NCBI GenBank assembly: GCA_002366645.1 | Contig: DFBM01000027.1 | Span: 1 to 15,000 of the forward strand | DNA from: Rhodobacterales bacterium UBA3080 | Lineage (GTDB): Bacteria; Pseudomonadota; Alphaproteobacteria; Rhodobacterales; Rhodobacteraceae | Direction: 5' to 3' | Length of the DNA stretch: 15,000 bases | Shown here: piece by piece, positions 1 through 7,438 of the stretch | Layout of the letters: every line of letters begins with the position of its first letter | Numbering within the stretch: the first letter of the stretch is position 1 | The notes under the pieces: model-generated | The model's database searches: none | What the model saw: the letters and a program-made list of their open reading frames with translations, nothing else | What the model was told of the DNA's origin: nothing | Position numbers and translations under genes: made by a program

Positions 1-117
1 TTCGATTATTTATTCAAAATAATGAATGACGTTTATCACAAGGCAATTAGACCGACGCTAGGCAATTATGTGTTTTTTGGAGTTCTGTTCCAATTTGTTC
101 TGTACGTGATTGGGTAG
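1..117 (+). CDS. 3' end of an unidentified ORF (truncated by window edge)
   Basis: The frame starting at base 1 is open from the window edge to a TAG at 115-117 and encodes 38 residues. The last 18 residues are strongly hydrophobic (GNYVFFGVLF then QFVLYVIG), which could be a C-terminal membrane segment or a buried strand. I do not recognise a family. The short length means chance is possible. Its only support is that it is the longest open frame here and that it has a plausible composition with charged residues before the hydrophobic end. It lies directly before the degenerate gene at 140-557, on the same strand. Confidence 0.25.
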   Translation, partial: FDYLFKIMNDVYHKAIRPTLGNYVFFGVLFQFVLYVIG

Positions 118-139
118 CCTCATTGTTTATTGAAGGTGA

Positions 140-557
140 TTTCCCGATAGACGCCAACGTGGATGCATCTTCAACCAGCTTGCTTTCCGGGAACACAGAG
201 CCAACCAATCTCTTTGGCGGGAAGGGCACGATTGGAAAGATGAGGAGCGTTTTCTCAACGATCTGATCACACAAGATGACGACGACCGGTGGTTTATCGA
301 CTACTTACGGGGATCGCGAGGAGAAATTGATGGAAAAGAAGTCGGTTGGGTAGTATTTTCTCCAACGACACAAACACAGTGTTGAACGTCGACTTGCAGA
401 AAACCCATCAGGACGTGTCCCGAAAAAATTGAATTGGATGAAGTCTTATAACAATGCCGTGGTGGATGAGCAGGTCGAAAAAATCGATCCGGAGTACTTC
501 TGGGAAGAGGTTGAGTGCAACGCTCACGAGATTTTTGAAAGCCTTTCGATCGACTGA
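140..557 (+). pseudogene. frameshifted remnant of an unrecognised gene
   Basis: Two consecutive plus-strand frames look like one broken protein. The first (140-385) reads in part REHRANQSLWREGHDWKDEE and WFIDYLRG and ends at TGA 383-385. The second, shifted by +1 (354-557), contains ENPSGRVPKKLNWMKSYNN, an acidic stretch (VEKIDPEYFWEEVECNAHE) and ends at TGA 555-557. The switch must lie between 354 and 385. The amino-acid composition (Trp, Asp, Glu, Lys rich, few Ser/Arg runs) looks like real protein rather than an antisense shadow. No start codon with a ribosome binding site is visible for the first part and a stop lies at 137-139, so the 5' end is also damaged or missing. No function can be assigned. 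Confidence 0.35.
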
Positions 558-872
558 TCAAATGCCCCAACGGCGAGTTCTTCGACCAACGTTTACCAAT
601 CCTACTCGTCTCTATCGCATTCTGAGTTGCTGTTATGCTGTCATTGGAGTGCTCATACCAAGGTTCGACATCACGTGGTTCTGACCCGCCCAGCAGTAGT
701 CCACTATCCGTCCATTCGTCATTGTCGTCCATTAATTTTACTAATTCGGGGCAATTGGCTCCCCCCCCCAAAAATTATTTTCGCCCAAACGAAGTTGAAT
801 TCTGCTGGACTGTTGGTTCAAACGGAGCGTCACTGCCTTTGCGCCGACACACCAAGTGTTTGCATAACCTCC
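558..872. other. non-coding or decayed stretch, no supportable gene
   Basis: I see no gene with a start, a ribosome binding site and a recognisable product in these 315 bases. A minus-strand frame over about 557-771 gives an acidic peptide (for example ELVKLMDDNDEWTDSG, then EPRDVEPWYEHSNDS) that could be a remnant of a coding sequence, but it has no convincing start and runs antisense into the remnant at 140-557. A run of nine C lies at 761-769. Confidence 0.4.
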
Positions 873-887
873 GCCCGAATTTCGGGC
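873..887. promoter_or_regulatory. perfect inverted repeat upstream of the DUF3489 gene
   Basis: The sequence GCCCGAA T TTCGGGC is a perfect 7-base inverted repeat around a single T. It ends 55 bases before the ATG of the DUF3489 gene at 943. A single-base centre is too tight for a stable RNA hairpin loop, and no T-tract follows, so a dimeric protein operator is likelier than a terminator. That it controls the recombinase operon is inferred from position only. Confidence 0.35.
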
Positions 888-942
888 CTAGCTCAGTACA
901 AGGCGCGGGATTGACTCGGGTCTGACACCTGCGGAGACAATT

Positions 943-1239
943 ATGAAGCAATGTACAGCGAATACTCCACCATCCACCAGCAGTTCACTGGCTTCTGTCA
1001 AATCATTTGGAACCAAAACGAGGTCAAAGAAGGATCGTCTGGTCCAGCTTTTATCCAACCCCAAAGGCGCACGGGTATTGTCGCTTTGCAAATCACTGGA
1101 CAGGCAGAAGCATACAGTGCGAGCGGCGATTTCCGGCTTGCGTACTGCGGGGTATCTGATTGAGACCTATACCTCGTCAAGGGATGGCGTGAAGGTTTAC
1201 AAGATAACGGGTAAGCCGGATCCTGAGGCTTCGGTATGA
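943..1239 (+). CDS. DUF3489 domain protein (recombinase-associated, winged-helix-like)
   Basis: This is a 98-residue protein. The N-terminal 30 residues are Ser/Thr/Lys-rich. The rest matches my knowledge of the DUF3489 family: KDRLVQLLSNPKGARVLSLC, then RQKHTVRAAISGLR, then GYLIETYTSSRDGVKVYKIT. The pattern of helix, helix with a TVRAAISGLR recognition-like segment, and a two-stranded wing with GVKVYKI suggests a small winged-helix DNA-binding fold. The ATG at 943 follows GGAG at 933-936, a good ribosome binding site. The stop overlaps the ATG of the next gene (ATGA at 1236-1239), so the DUF3489, DUF2924 and recombinase genes form one translationally coupled operon. In Alphaproteobacteria this small gene regularly precedes DUF2924 and a serine recombinase. 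Its biochemical role is not established. An accessory or regulatory DNA-binding role in recombination is inference. Confidence 0.85.
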   Translation: MKQCTANTPPSTSSSLASVKSFGTKTRSKKDRLVQLLSNPKGARVLSLCKSLDRQKHTVRAAISGLRTAGYLIETYTSSRDGVKVYKITGKPDPEASV

Positions 1240-1631
1240 ACAGCGGCACGGAACAACCGGATCGATCCGAATACCTCGATCTCTGGCGGGAGACATATGG
1301 GCGCCCCCGCCAAAGAACATCTCGATCGGGTTTATGCAGCGGGCTCTTGACTTTGAACGGCAGTGTGTGACGGAACGACGGATATCCAAACAAACGCTCC
1401 GCAGCCTCAAAGCAATCGCCCGAGACGGTGCTTCTGCAGCAAACCCGATCTCGTCGCTAAAACCCGGCACCCATCTCATGCGGGAGTGGAACGGGCGCAC
1501 CTATCAGGTTGATAGTTATCAAAGGCGGCTGCGTCATGGACGGCAAAATCTACTCGTCGCTGTCCGCTATCGCCAAACACATCACTGGCGCGCACTGGTC
1601 CGGCCCGCGCTTCTTCGGTGTGTCGTCATGA
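1236..1631 (+). pseudogene. DUF2924 protein gene with two compensating frameshifts
   Basis: DUF2924 proteins sit between DUF3489 and the recombinase in this cassette. Their function is unknown. The reading starts at ATG 1236 (overlapping the upstream stop) with YLDLWRETYGRP, the usual N-terminal helix. It continues only in another frame with PPPKNISIGFMQRALDFE and ISSLKPGTHLMREWNGRTYQ. It then returns to the first frame with GGCVMDGKIYSSLSAIAKH and TGAHWSGPRFFGVSS before TGA at 1629-1631. The first shift maps to a run of five C (1304-1308), where a sixth C would restore GRPPPK. The second is one extra base between about 1508 and 1523. With both repaired, all family landmarks are present (PPPK, LKPGT, REWNGRTY, GAHWSGPRFFG). 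The terminal TGA overlaps the recombinase ATG at 1628. The shifts may be real decay or base-calling errors. Confidence 0.8.
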
Positions 1632-3302
1632 AGAAGAAAGTCCTCTGCGCTATCTACACTCGCAAGTCGTCAGAGGAAGGATTGGATCAGGATTTTAATT
1701 CGCTCGATGCGCAACGCGAAGCCTGCGCAGCCTATGTCACCAGCCAGAAGGCCGAGGGTTGGGTATTGTTACCCGAACAGTATGATGACGGAGGCGTATC
1801 GGGAGGAACACTGGCGCGCCCTGCCCTGCAGCGCCTATTAGTCGATCTAGATGAGGGTCGTGTTGACCAGATCGTAGTCTACAAGATTGACCGTCTATCC
1901 CGGTCATTGGATGACTTTGCCAAGATTGTGGACCGGCTGGACGAGGTCGATGCATCGTTTGTTTCGGTAACACAATCCTTCAACACAGCTACCAGCATGG
2001 GGAGGTTAACGCTGAAAATGCTGCTGTCCTTTGCCCAGTTCGAGAGTGAGGTTACAGCGGAACGGATCAGGGACAAGATCGCGGCCTCAAAACGCAAAAG
2101 GGTTATGGATGGGTGGGAGCGTTCCTCTCGGATATGACCCTGATGGCAGGACATTAACGGTAAACGTTAAAGAAGCGGAAACAGTCCGAACTATCTACGA
2201 CCTTTATCTCGTGAATGGATCCATCCGTGAAGTTAAGGAACAGGCCAAAATACTGGATCTGCGCACAAGGCAACGCGTTACCAAAACGGGCAAGGAACAG
2301 GGTGGCATTCTGTTCGGGCGCGGGAATCTTTACCAAATACTTAGCAACCCGATCTATGCAGGCAAAATCCGACACAACAGACAGGTTTTTGATGGTCAAC
2401 ATCCAGCGATCATTGATCTCGATACTTGGGCGGACGTGCAGCGAAGGCTCACCGCGGCATCCGGTAGAGCTAGAGGACAGGTGAGTGCTGCTCATCCCCC
2501 CGCGCTGGCTGGAAAGCTATATGACGAGACAGGGGATCGGCTTACACCGAGCCACGCAAACAAGAATGGCAAGCGGCTACGGTACTATGTCTCGCGTCGA
2601 CTTGTGATCGACAAGACTGAAAAGCATCCCGATGCCTGGCGCCTACCAGCACCGCAGTTGGAAAAAACGATTGCACAGGCCGCCCGCGATCATTTTGTAA
2701 GACAAGGTATTCTTCCAAATCTAGTCGACGATTTAAAGGCGAGCGAAGTTGCCCACCTAGACAAAAAGCTTGGATCACTTGCGCGTATGTTCTCCGGCCA
2801 AAAGACGGTGCGGGGTTGGAGCAATCTGATCGAAAGAATGGATATGGCGCTTGGGTGCTTGGCTGTTCAGCTGAATGCAACCGCCATTGCCGATCATCTT
2901 GCTCTGCCGGTCGACCGCCTTTCATCCGATGCCTTGATAATATCTGCCGCCTTCCAGCTTCGCCGCAGAAGCGTAGAAACAAAGATCATCCTTGGCAACG
3001 CAGTTCCCGAAGTAGACCAGATCCTGATCCGGAACATTGTTAAAGCTATGGAGTGGTACGACGTGGTGAAATCCGGCAAATCTTTCGCTCAGATCGCAAC
3101 GCGAGCAGGCGTTACAATAAATCGCGTTCGGCATCTGATTTATCTGGCATTTCTCGCTCCCGACATCATTGAGCAAGCTATCAATGGGACACTTCCGCTG
3201 CACATGACATCCGACTATCTGGTCAGGACGGGCGTACCATCAGACTGGAATGCGCAGCGGGAAATGCTTGCAAATGTGAATGCCAGAACCGTTCGCGAGT
3301 AA
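1628..3302 (+). pseudogene. large serine recombinase, single frameshift
   Basis: This is a site-specific recombinase of the resolvase/invertase superfamily that would cut and rejoin DNA through a serine-phosphotyrosine-like covalent 5' phosphoserine link. The N-terminal catalytic domain begins CAIYTRKSSEEGLD with the predicted nucleophile at Ser14, then DDGGVSGGTLARPALQRL, YKIDRLSRS, and FAQFESEVTAERIRDKIAAS. The frame then shifts at about 2090-2100: removing the C at 2093 restores SKAKGLWMGGSVPLGYD, the invariant link to the recombinase domain (YQILSNPIYAGKIRHNRQVF). A LTPSHANKNGKRLRYYVSRR segment replaces a cysteine zinc ribbon, as usual in this alphaproteobacterial subfamily. The C-terminus has a helix-turn-helix-like AQIATRAGVTINRVRHLIYL. 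The repaired length, about 557 residues, is normal. ATG 1628 overlaps the DUF2924 stop. As read, the catalytic domain (about 155 residues) and DNA-binding half are separated, so the enzyme is inactive unless the shift is an artefact. Confidence 0.88.
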
Positions 3303-3991
3303 ATACCAATATAAAAACGGCGATGCAGATCAGTCGTAACCGTGCCGCTCAAATTCATCGGCAACATTTTGCCGCAACCCCGGATAAAACCCGACCCTGA
3401 AAAACGCCAAGAGATATAAACCCGAGAATCTCGCTAAAATATCGACCGAATATACGTCTCTTATGAAATCTATAACTCGTAAGTCCCCATAGTTGCGGAA
3501 ACATACGCTGAGAGATTAAAAGCACTGTGATATCTATAAGTTAGTGGCGGTGGTGTCAGTCTGGAGCTAACCAGTCTCTGCAAATTTACCTGCAAACAGG
3601 GAAAATAACAGGGAATTCCCTCAAATTAGGGGGGATTTTCAACTTTTTGTCCGAAATTCATAGGCACTTTCAATCAGTTAAGTCGCAATTCCCTAAGTGA
3701 AAAACAGGGAGCTATTTGATGCCGAACAGGGTACTTTTTTGGTATAAACAGGGAAATGTCTTCGAGTGACCCTAAGAATTAGACCCAGTCAGCGCCTAGA
3801 TTTTTGCCCAAAAAATTCATGTCTCTAACGGTCAACTCACACCGATATGTGGCGGAAACCGCGACGCATTTCTAATGCTCGTAAAACCTCTCAATATCAA
3901 TGCATTAGGTTGTTGAGTAGGGAACGCGGCTGCCGTCAAACTTTCTCCGACTCTACGAACGAACAATTTGCCGGAATCAGGCATCGTCGGT
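3303..3991. other. gene-free region downstream of the recombinase
   Basis: About 690 bases without a supportable gene on either strand, between the convergent ends of the recombinase and the DUF3883 gene. The only organised content I see is the AACAGGG repeat cluster (3595-3753). Short open frames at 3847-4071 and 3968-4168 are antisense to the DUF3883 gene end or low in coding character. No clear bidirectional terminator hairpin with a T-tract was found. Confidence 0.6.
3595..3753 (+). repeat. cluster of five direct AACAGGG repeats
   Basis: AACAGGG occurs at 3595-3601, 3607-3613, 3703-3709, 3725-3731 and 3747-3753, usually followed by A and preceded by A. The second copy runs into the palindrome GGGAATTCCC (3611-3620), and an inverted AATTCCCTAAG lies at 3688-3698. 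The last two copies are 22 bases apart, equal to the 22-base step between copies three and four (3703, 3725, 3747), about two helical turns. Such phasing suggests a protein-binding array on one DNA face. I recall similar scattered AACAGGGAA strings near integrated elements in Alphaproteobacteria, but that is memory and not a search. Confidence 0.6.
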
Positions 3992-6325
3992 TCACGGCAA
4001 TTTTCTTTCGAAACCGTACCGGATTCCCTCCCAACGCAGTTCCAGGACGTGCGCGCCCTCGTCCGTCATAGGGTTAGGAAGCACTTCTATCTTGGTCTGG
4101 GCTGGTTCTGCCACATAGCTGACATACGCAATCTTGTATTGAATACCACTTCGTGGGCGCGCCGCTAGACGGGCTGCCCTGACTTCAGTTTCTCCAATTT
4201 CGAACGATTGCGGGTCATCCACGCTGGCTTTTACCTCGATCTGCCAGATTTGGTTCCTGTAAGAGACCTCAAAATCATAGCCGAGCCCATCGTTGCCGTC
4301 GCGCCCAGTGATTAAGGCGCCATTCTCGGAAACCCATGCAGAGTCGATATCCTGTTTGCTCAGGATACGCTTCAGCCAGTGATACACGACCATCTCGCCC
4401 AGCCGACCGATCAGTTCAGTCTTTTCTTCAGGTACACGAGGTCGCCTCCCCTTCTTTTTTCCCCCGTTCTGCTCGCGCGGATATTTTGATGAAAGGTCAT
4501 CGCGCTGCACCATCGCCAAGTCTGCGGACGAACCCAATGCACTGCCTAGCAGCTCCGTCGACAGCGACTGCTGGAGTTCATCGGAAAGCGCAAAAAGGTC
4601 AATTTCTGTCGGATCGAGCATTTTTCCGTTAAAGGCAACCAAGCGCGCCTCACGCATGCGCCCTTCCTTAACTTCTCGCGCCTTCACTCTTTCGTCCTTT
4701 ATGTCTTCTTCAGAAAGTCCAAGGCTTTTAATCTCCAGCGAATGGGGCATATCGACCGGCCAAATATCAATAATTTGGAGCCATTTTGCGGCCGAAAGAT
4801 CGTCAAGCCTGCGGAAATCCAGCACGCCAATGCTATCCAGTCGTTTCCGGAGGTCCTCCACTCCGTCGATGTTGATCAAACTGGAGAAGTGCGTATCGGG
4901 TTGGAATTTTGCGCACCAGGCACGAAGAAGCGGCAGCGCTCTTGTCATGAAGTCAGAAATGAATTTTCGGTTGTGTTCACGAACCTGCGCGAGGCTCGAG
5001 AACTCGCCAATATGATCACCCAACGATGGTGCGCCCTGCTGGTCGAGCCAAGTGTTAACCACGGCTTCCAGCATCTCGTCAGGAGGCTCTTTAAAAAGGA
5101 GAAGCCAAGCGGGATCTGGCTTCAGGGCGCGAATTGCATCTCTGGCCGCAGCGTAACCGTCCGCAGGCTGCATCGTTTTCAATTTCTCTGCGTAAGCCGA
5201 AAGCAGACACTCGGTGATTTCGAGTTCCCGCTGTCGTAAATAATTTTCAAGACACCAACCGTGTTGCTCGGGATACGTCTCTGTCTCCAAACCGATAGCA
5301 GCTAAGCTCTTGTTGAATTCTGCAAAATCAAGGCCGAGGCCTTCTCGAAAATCTCTCGGCCCCAACGCAGCACGGCAGACTGCCAAAAGTTCACCGACAT
5401 CTAGGGAGGTCTCGGGAAGCAGTTTCGAAAGTGTTGTACGGAGCAGCCCTTCATCTTTAATTGTGTTAGCAAACTCCTTATCAAAGGCATCGACGGCTAC
5501 GCCGCCAGCAAAATGATAGAGAACCGCACGAATCCAAGGCGCCTGGCGTTCGATGCCGGCATTTAGCGTAGCACTTGCAGCTGCCGTCGAAGAGGTGGGA
5601 AGCTGCAGAAGTTGGGCCAAGCGTCCGACACCCAATCCGGAACATTCTTGGGAAACGGCAAGCGGGACGTCGCGGCTGATGTGCGCCAAGAGCAGTCTGA
5701 GATGAGGAGCGCGTGCACGCTGTCCTAGCGCTTCGCAAATCGCTGGAAGGCATCGATCGACTAGATTCCAGTTCCACTCACCATCGCTCCCCACAAGAAC
5801 AACGGACTGTCCATTTTCGGAAGTCAGGTTAAAGGCTTGGGAGGAAAACTGTTCCGGCGAGATGCTAATGCCGTCGACAACGAAGCCTAGAGTCTTGGCT
5901 TTTGCGAGACTTATTCGATCCAGCTTCGCCAAGATCTCAGAGCGATCGGATGGCAGCCGTTGCGCTTCGGTGCCGATGAGGGCTTCTATTGCAACTGCCA
6001 GCATAGTGCGAAGGTGTGGGCAAACCTCGAGGATTGGCGTCTTTTCAGCGTCATCAATAGTATTCCCGTCAGCGCGCAGCGTGTAGTCGATGCGGGACAT
6101 GCGTCTGATGCGCTCGCCATAAAATATCTCGAGGAGCTCCCCCGTTTGCCCCAGCTCGCTTTCTTTGAGTTGAAAGAACGCCTGCCCACTGGCGGCTAAG
6201 AGGCCCGCGTCGCTTTCTCTTTCCGTGTCGCATACGTATACGACTTCACCCGGTTCATCTTCCTCGTCGAACATATTCAAGGGTATTCTACTGTGATGCC
6301 TTTGAACTAACACCACTACAGGCAC
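3992..6325 (-). CDS. DUF3883 (NO VEIN C-terminal) nuclease-like protein, probably 5'-truncated
   Basis: A 777-residue protein from a GTG at 6325. Residues 637-777 form a DUF3883/NO VEIN C-terminal domain with a PD-(D/E)XK nuclease pattern: helix IGRLGEMVVYHWL (Glu644), then GYDFEV (Asp684), then WQIEVKAS (Glu697, Lys699), then ARLAARPRSGIQYKIAYVSY. A basic linker, GGKKKGRRPRVPEEK, precedes it. A charged stretch at about 540-570 (EEDIKDERVKAREVKEGRMR) and the helical middle region resemble the C-terminal half of large sacsin-like ATPase/DUF3883 proteins, which usually exceed 1300 residues. No such ATPase domain is present here. The frame stays open upstream to a TAG at 6371-6373 and adds plausible residues (FDDGEQNPEETEVP), so the GTG is probably not the native start. 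The gene stands alone, converging on the recombinase. A role in defence against foreign DNA is inferred from the family. Confidence 0.72.
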   Translation of the reverse strand: MPVVVLVQRHHSRIPLNMFDEEDEPGEVVYVCDTERESDAGLLAASGQAFFQLKESELGQTGELLEIFYGERIRRMSRIDYTLRADGNTIDDAEKTPILEVCPHLRTMLAVAIEALIGTEAQRLPSDRSEILAKLDRISLAKAKTLGFVVDGISISPEQFSSQAFNLTSENGQSVVLVGSDGEWNWNLVDRCLPAICEALGQRARAPHLRLLLAHISRDVPLAVSQECSGLGVGRLAQLLQLPTSSTAAASATLNAGIERQAPWIRAVLYHFAGGVAVDAFDKEFANTIKDEGLLRTTLSKLLPETSLDVGELLAVCRAALGPRDFREGLGLDFAEFNKSLAAIGLETETYPEQHGWCLENYLRQRELEITECLLSAYAEKLKTMQPADGYAAARDAIRALKPDPAWLLLFKEPPDEMLEAVVNTWLDQQGAPSLGDHIGEFSSLAQVREHNRKFISDFMTRALPLLRAWCAKFQPDTHFSSLINIDGVEDLRKRLDSIGVLDFRRLDDLSAAKWLQIIDIWPVDMPHSLEIKSLGLSEEDIKDERVKAREVKEGRMREARLVAFNGKMLDPTEIDLFALSDELQQSLSTELLGSALGSSADLAMVQRDDLSSKYPREQNGGKKKGRRPRVPEEKTELIGRLGEMVVYHWLKRILSKQDIDSAWVSENGALITGRDGNDGLGYDFEVSYRNQIWQIEVKASVDDPQSFEIGETEVRAARLAARPRSGIQYKIAYVSYVAEPAQTKIEVLPNPMTDEGAHVLELRWEGIRYGFERKLP

Positions 6326-6858
6326 CTCGGTTTCTTCAGGATTCTGCTCTCCATCGTCAAAGGTCGTTGTCTATACTGCTTCCAGTTTTTGAGACGAATG
6401 ATTCAATACTCAAATATGCACCGTCCAATATGAAGTTAAGTGTTCACGTTCAGCTAAAGGTAGAGTAAGGATCTTGACAACGCCAGCCACAATAAGCCAA
6501 TTCGGGGCTTTAGTAGACTTGAAGCTTAAACGTCTGCTTTTGGTATATCTCGCAAAGCCCCGCGCTTCCGCAGCGAGTGACCGCTTCCCGCCCAAAGTCA
6601 CCCCTAATCCTTTCGGAATAGAATATCTTGGTGCAGAGCCCTCCGGTGCAACATATCCAGCGCATGAAGAAGACGACCCATATCGCAATCGATGATCGCG
6701 GCCTATTCCCCGCTCTTTGGATGCAGTCTTCGACACACATACACGTTCAACAACAATAAAGGGGGGGGTATCAAATTTTAAATGCCCTACCACCAAGACC
6801 GGCGGGGAAACCATTTCTTTTGCGCGCACGAAATTGAGGAAAAAAGCCCACTCACTTT
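6326..6858. other. decayed stretch between the DUF3883 gene and Rhs fragment F
   Basis: No intact gene is supported. On the minus strand, from about 6440 to 6360, a second frame reads NFILDGAYLSIESFVSKTGS then IDNDL and stops. It could join the DUF3883 reading frame by a one-base shift near 6360 and so be a further piece of that gene. A minus-strand frame at 6410-6829 and a plus-strand frame at 6474-6695 overlap one another, and neither has a recognisable domain. A run of eight G lies at 6761-6768. The Rhs homology of fragment F stops sharply at about 6859, so this stretch contains at least one rearrangement joint. Confidence 0.45.
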
Positions 6859-7197
6859 CACCTTCGCAATCCGCCGCCCCAGCGCGTCGTAGTGATACGT
6901 TGCCACCGTCCCATCACCGGAATCGTAGGCCACCAACTTGTTGACCGAGTTGAAGGTATACGCCTCCACCACACCGCCAACCTTGGCGGTCCGCGTAATC
7001 CGGTTGCCCTTGGCATCATAGCCGTAAGTGTAGTCCGAATCCTCGGTCAGGCGGTTGTGGTCGTCGGACAGATACAGGTTCGAGAGGTGCGAGCTGAGGC
7101 GGTTCCCCTCGCCGTCATAAGAGAAATCCTCGACGGGAATCGGGGTGCCACCGTCAGCAGTCGGGAGGCCCTCGGAGACCATGACCAGACGGTTGAG
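6859..7197 (-). pseudogene. Rhs core fragment F, no toxin tip
   Basis: This 113-codon piece of Rhs/YD-repeat core is nearly identical to the matching part of Rhs E. It runs from NRLVMVSEG through GGTPIPVEDFSYDGEGNRLS, LYLSDDHNRLTEDSDY, GNRITRTAKVGGVVEAYTF and TVATYHYDALGRRIAKV. Homology with the other copies begins at about 7197 and ends at about 6859. After this the frame continues into unrelated residues (KVSGLFSSISCAQKKW) and stops at 6787. There is no self-cleavage motif, toxin or immunity gene, so it cannot act alone. It is the distal end of the array and shows that a rearrangement removed whatever tip lay beyond it. It could still serve as homology for recombination. Confidence 0.85.
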
Positions 7198-7249
7198 AGT
7201 CTGACATGATTTTGAAGTTCCCTCAATGATGTCACCAATTTTTATCTTT

Positions 7250-7438
7250 TTAGGTTATTGAGAACTCCAATTCGGCTTTGGAATCTATAAAAAAACGTGT
7301 CCCATCAGCAAAAAATATTACGATTTCTTTAGATCTCGGCCTATAAACTTTTTCAACTTTTTTTCCCCCAATTAAATGAAAAATGTTTACAGACTCCTCG
7401 CTTAAGTCTGTGTCAGAAGCAGTCTTTTGATCGCCCAT
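7250..7438 (-). CDS. small immunity protein E (putative)
   Basis: A 62-residue protein starting MGDQKTASDTDLSEESVN and ending with a compact beta-rich pattern, EKVYRPRSKEIVIFFADGTR then FFIDSKAELEFSIT. It starts inside the 3' end of the Rhs E toxin (26-base overlap, different frame), the standard position of a cognate immunity gene. An AAGGAG lies 11 bases before the ATG at 7438. An earlier in-frame ATG at about 7474 would add 12 Lys/Gly-rich residues but has no better ribosome binding site, so 7438 is preferred. The product should bind and block the Rhs E tip in the cytoplasm. That is inferred from position and size. No family name is certain. Confidence 0.65.
   Translation of the reverse strand: MGDQKTASDTDLSEESVNIFHLIGGKKVEKVYRPRSKEIVIFFADGTRFFIDSKAELEFSIT

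Noticed and set aside
761..769. C run (and G run at 6761-6768) as phase-variation tracts
   Set aside because: Neither lies in a supportable gene or a visible promoter, so there is nothing for slippage to switch.
884..935. tRNA-like string GGGCCTAGCTCAGT
   Set aside because: It resembles the start of a D-arm, but no GGTAGAGC continuation, anticodon arm, T-arm or matching acceptor stem follows.
1334..2137. Single 267-codon protein fusing a DUF2924 piece to the recombinase N-terminus
   Set aside because: The fusion exists only because of the frameshift near 1508-1523. The conserved DUF2924 end is in another frame and the recombinase has its own ATG at 1628 with an ATGA overlap.
6474..6695. 73-codon plus-strand ORF
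   Set aside because: No ribosome binding site or recognisable domain. It overlaps an equally open minus-strand frame, so neither can be supported.
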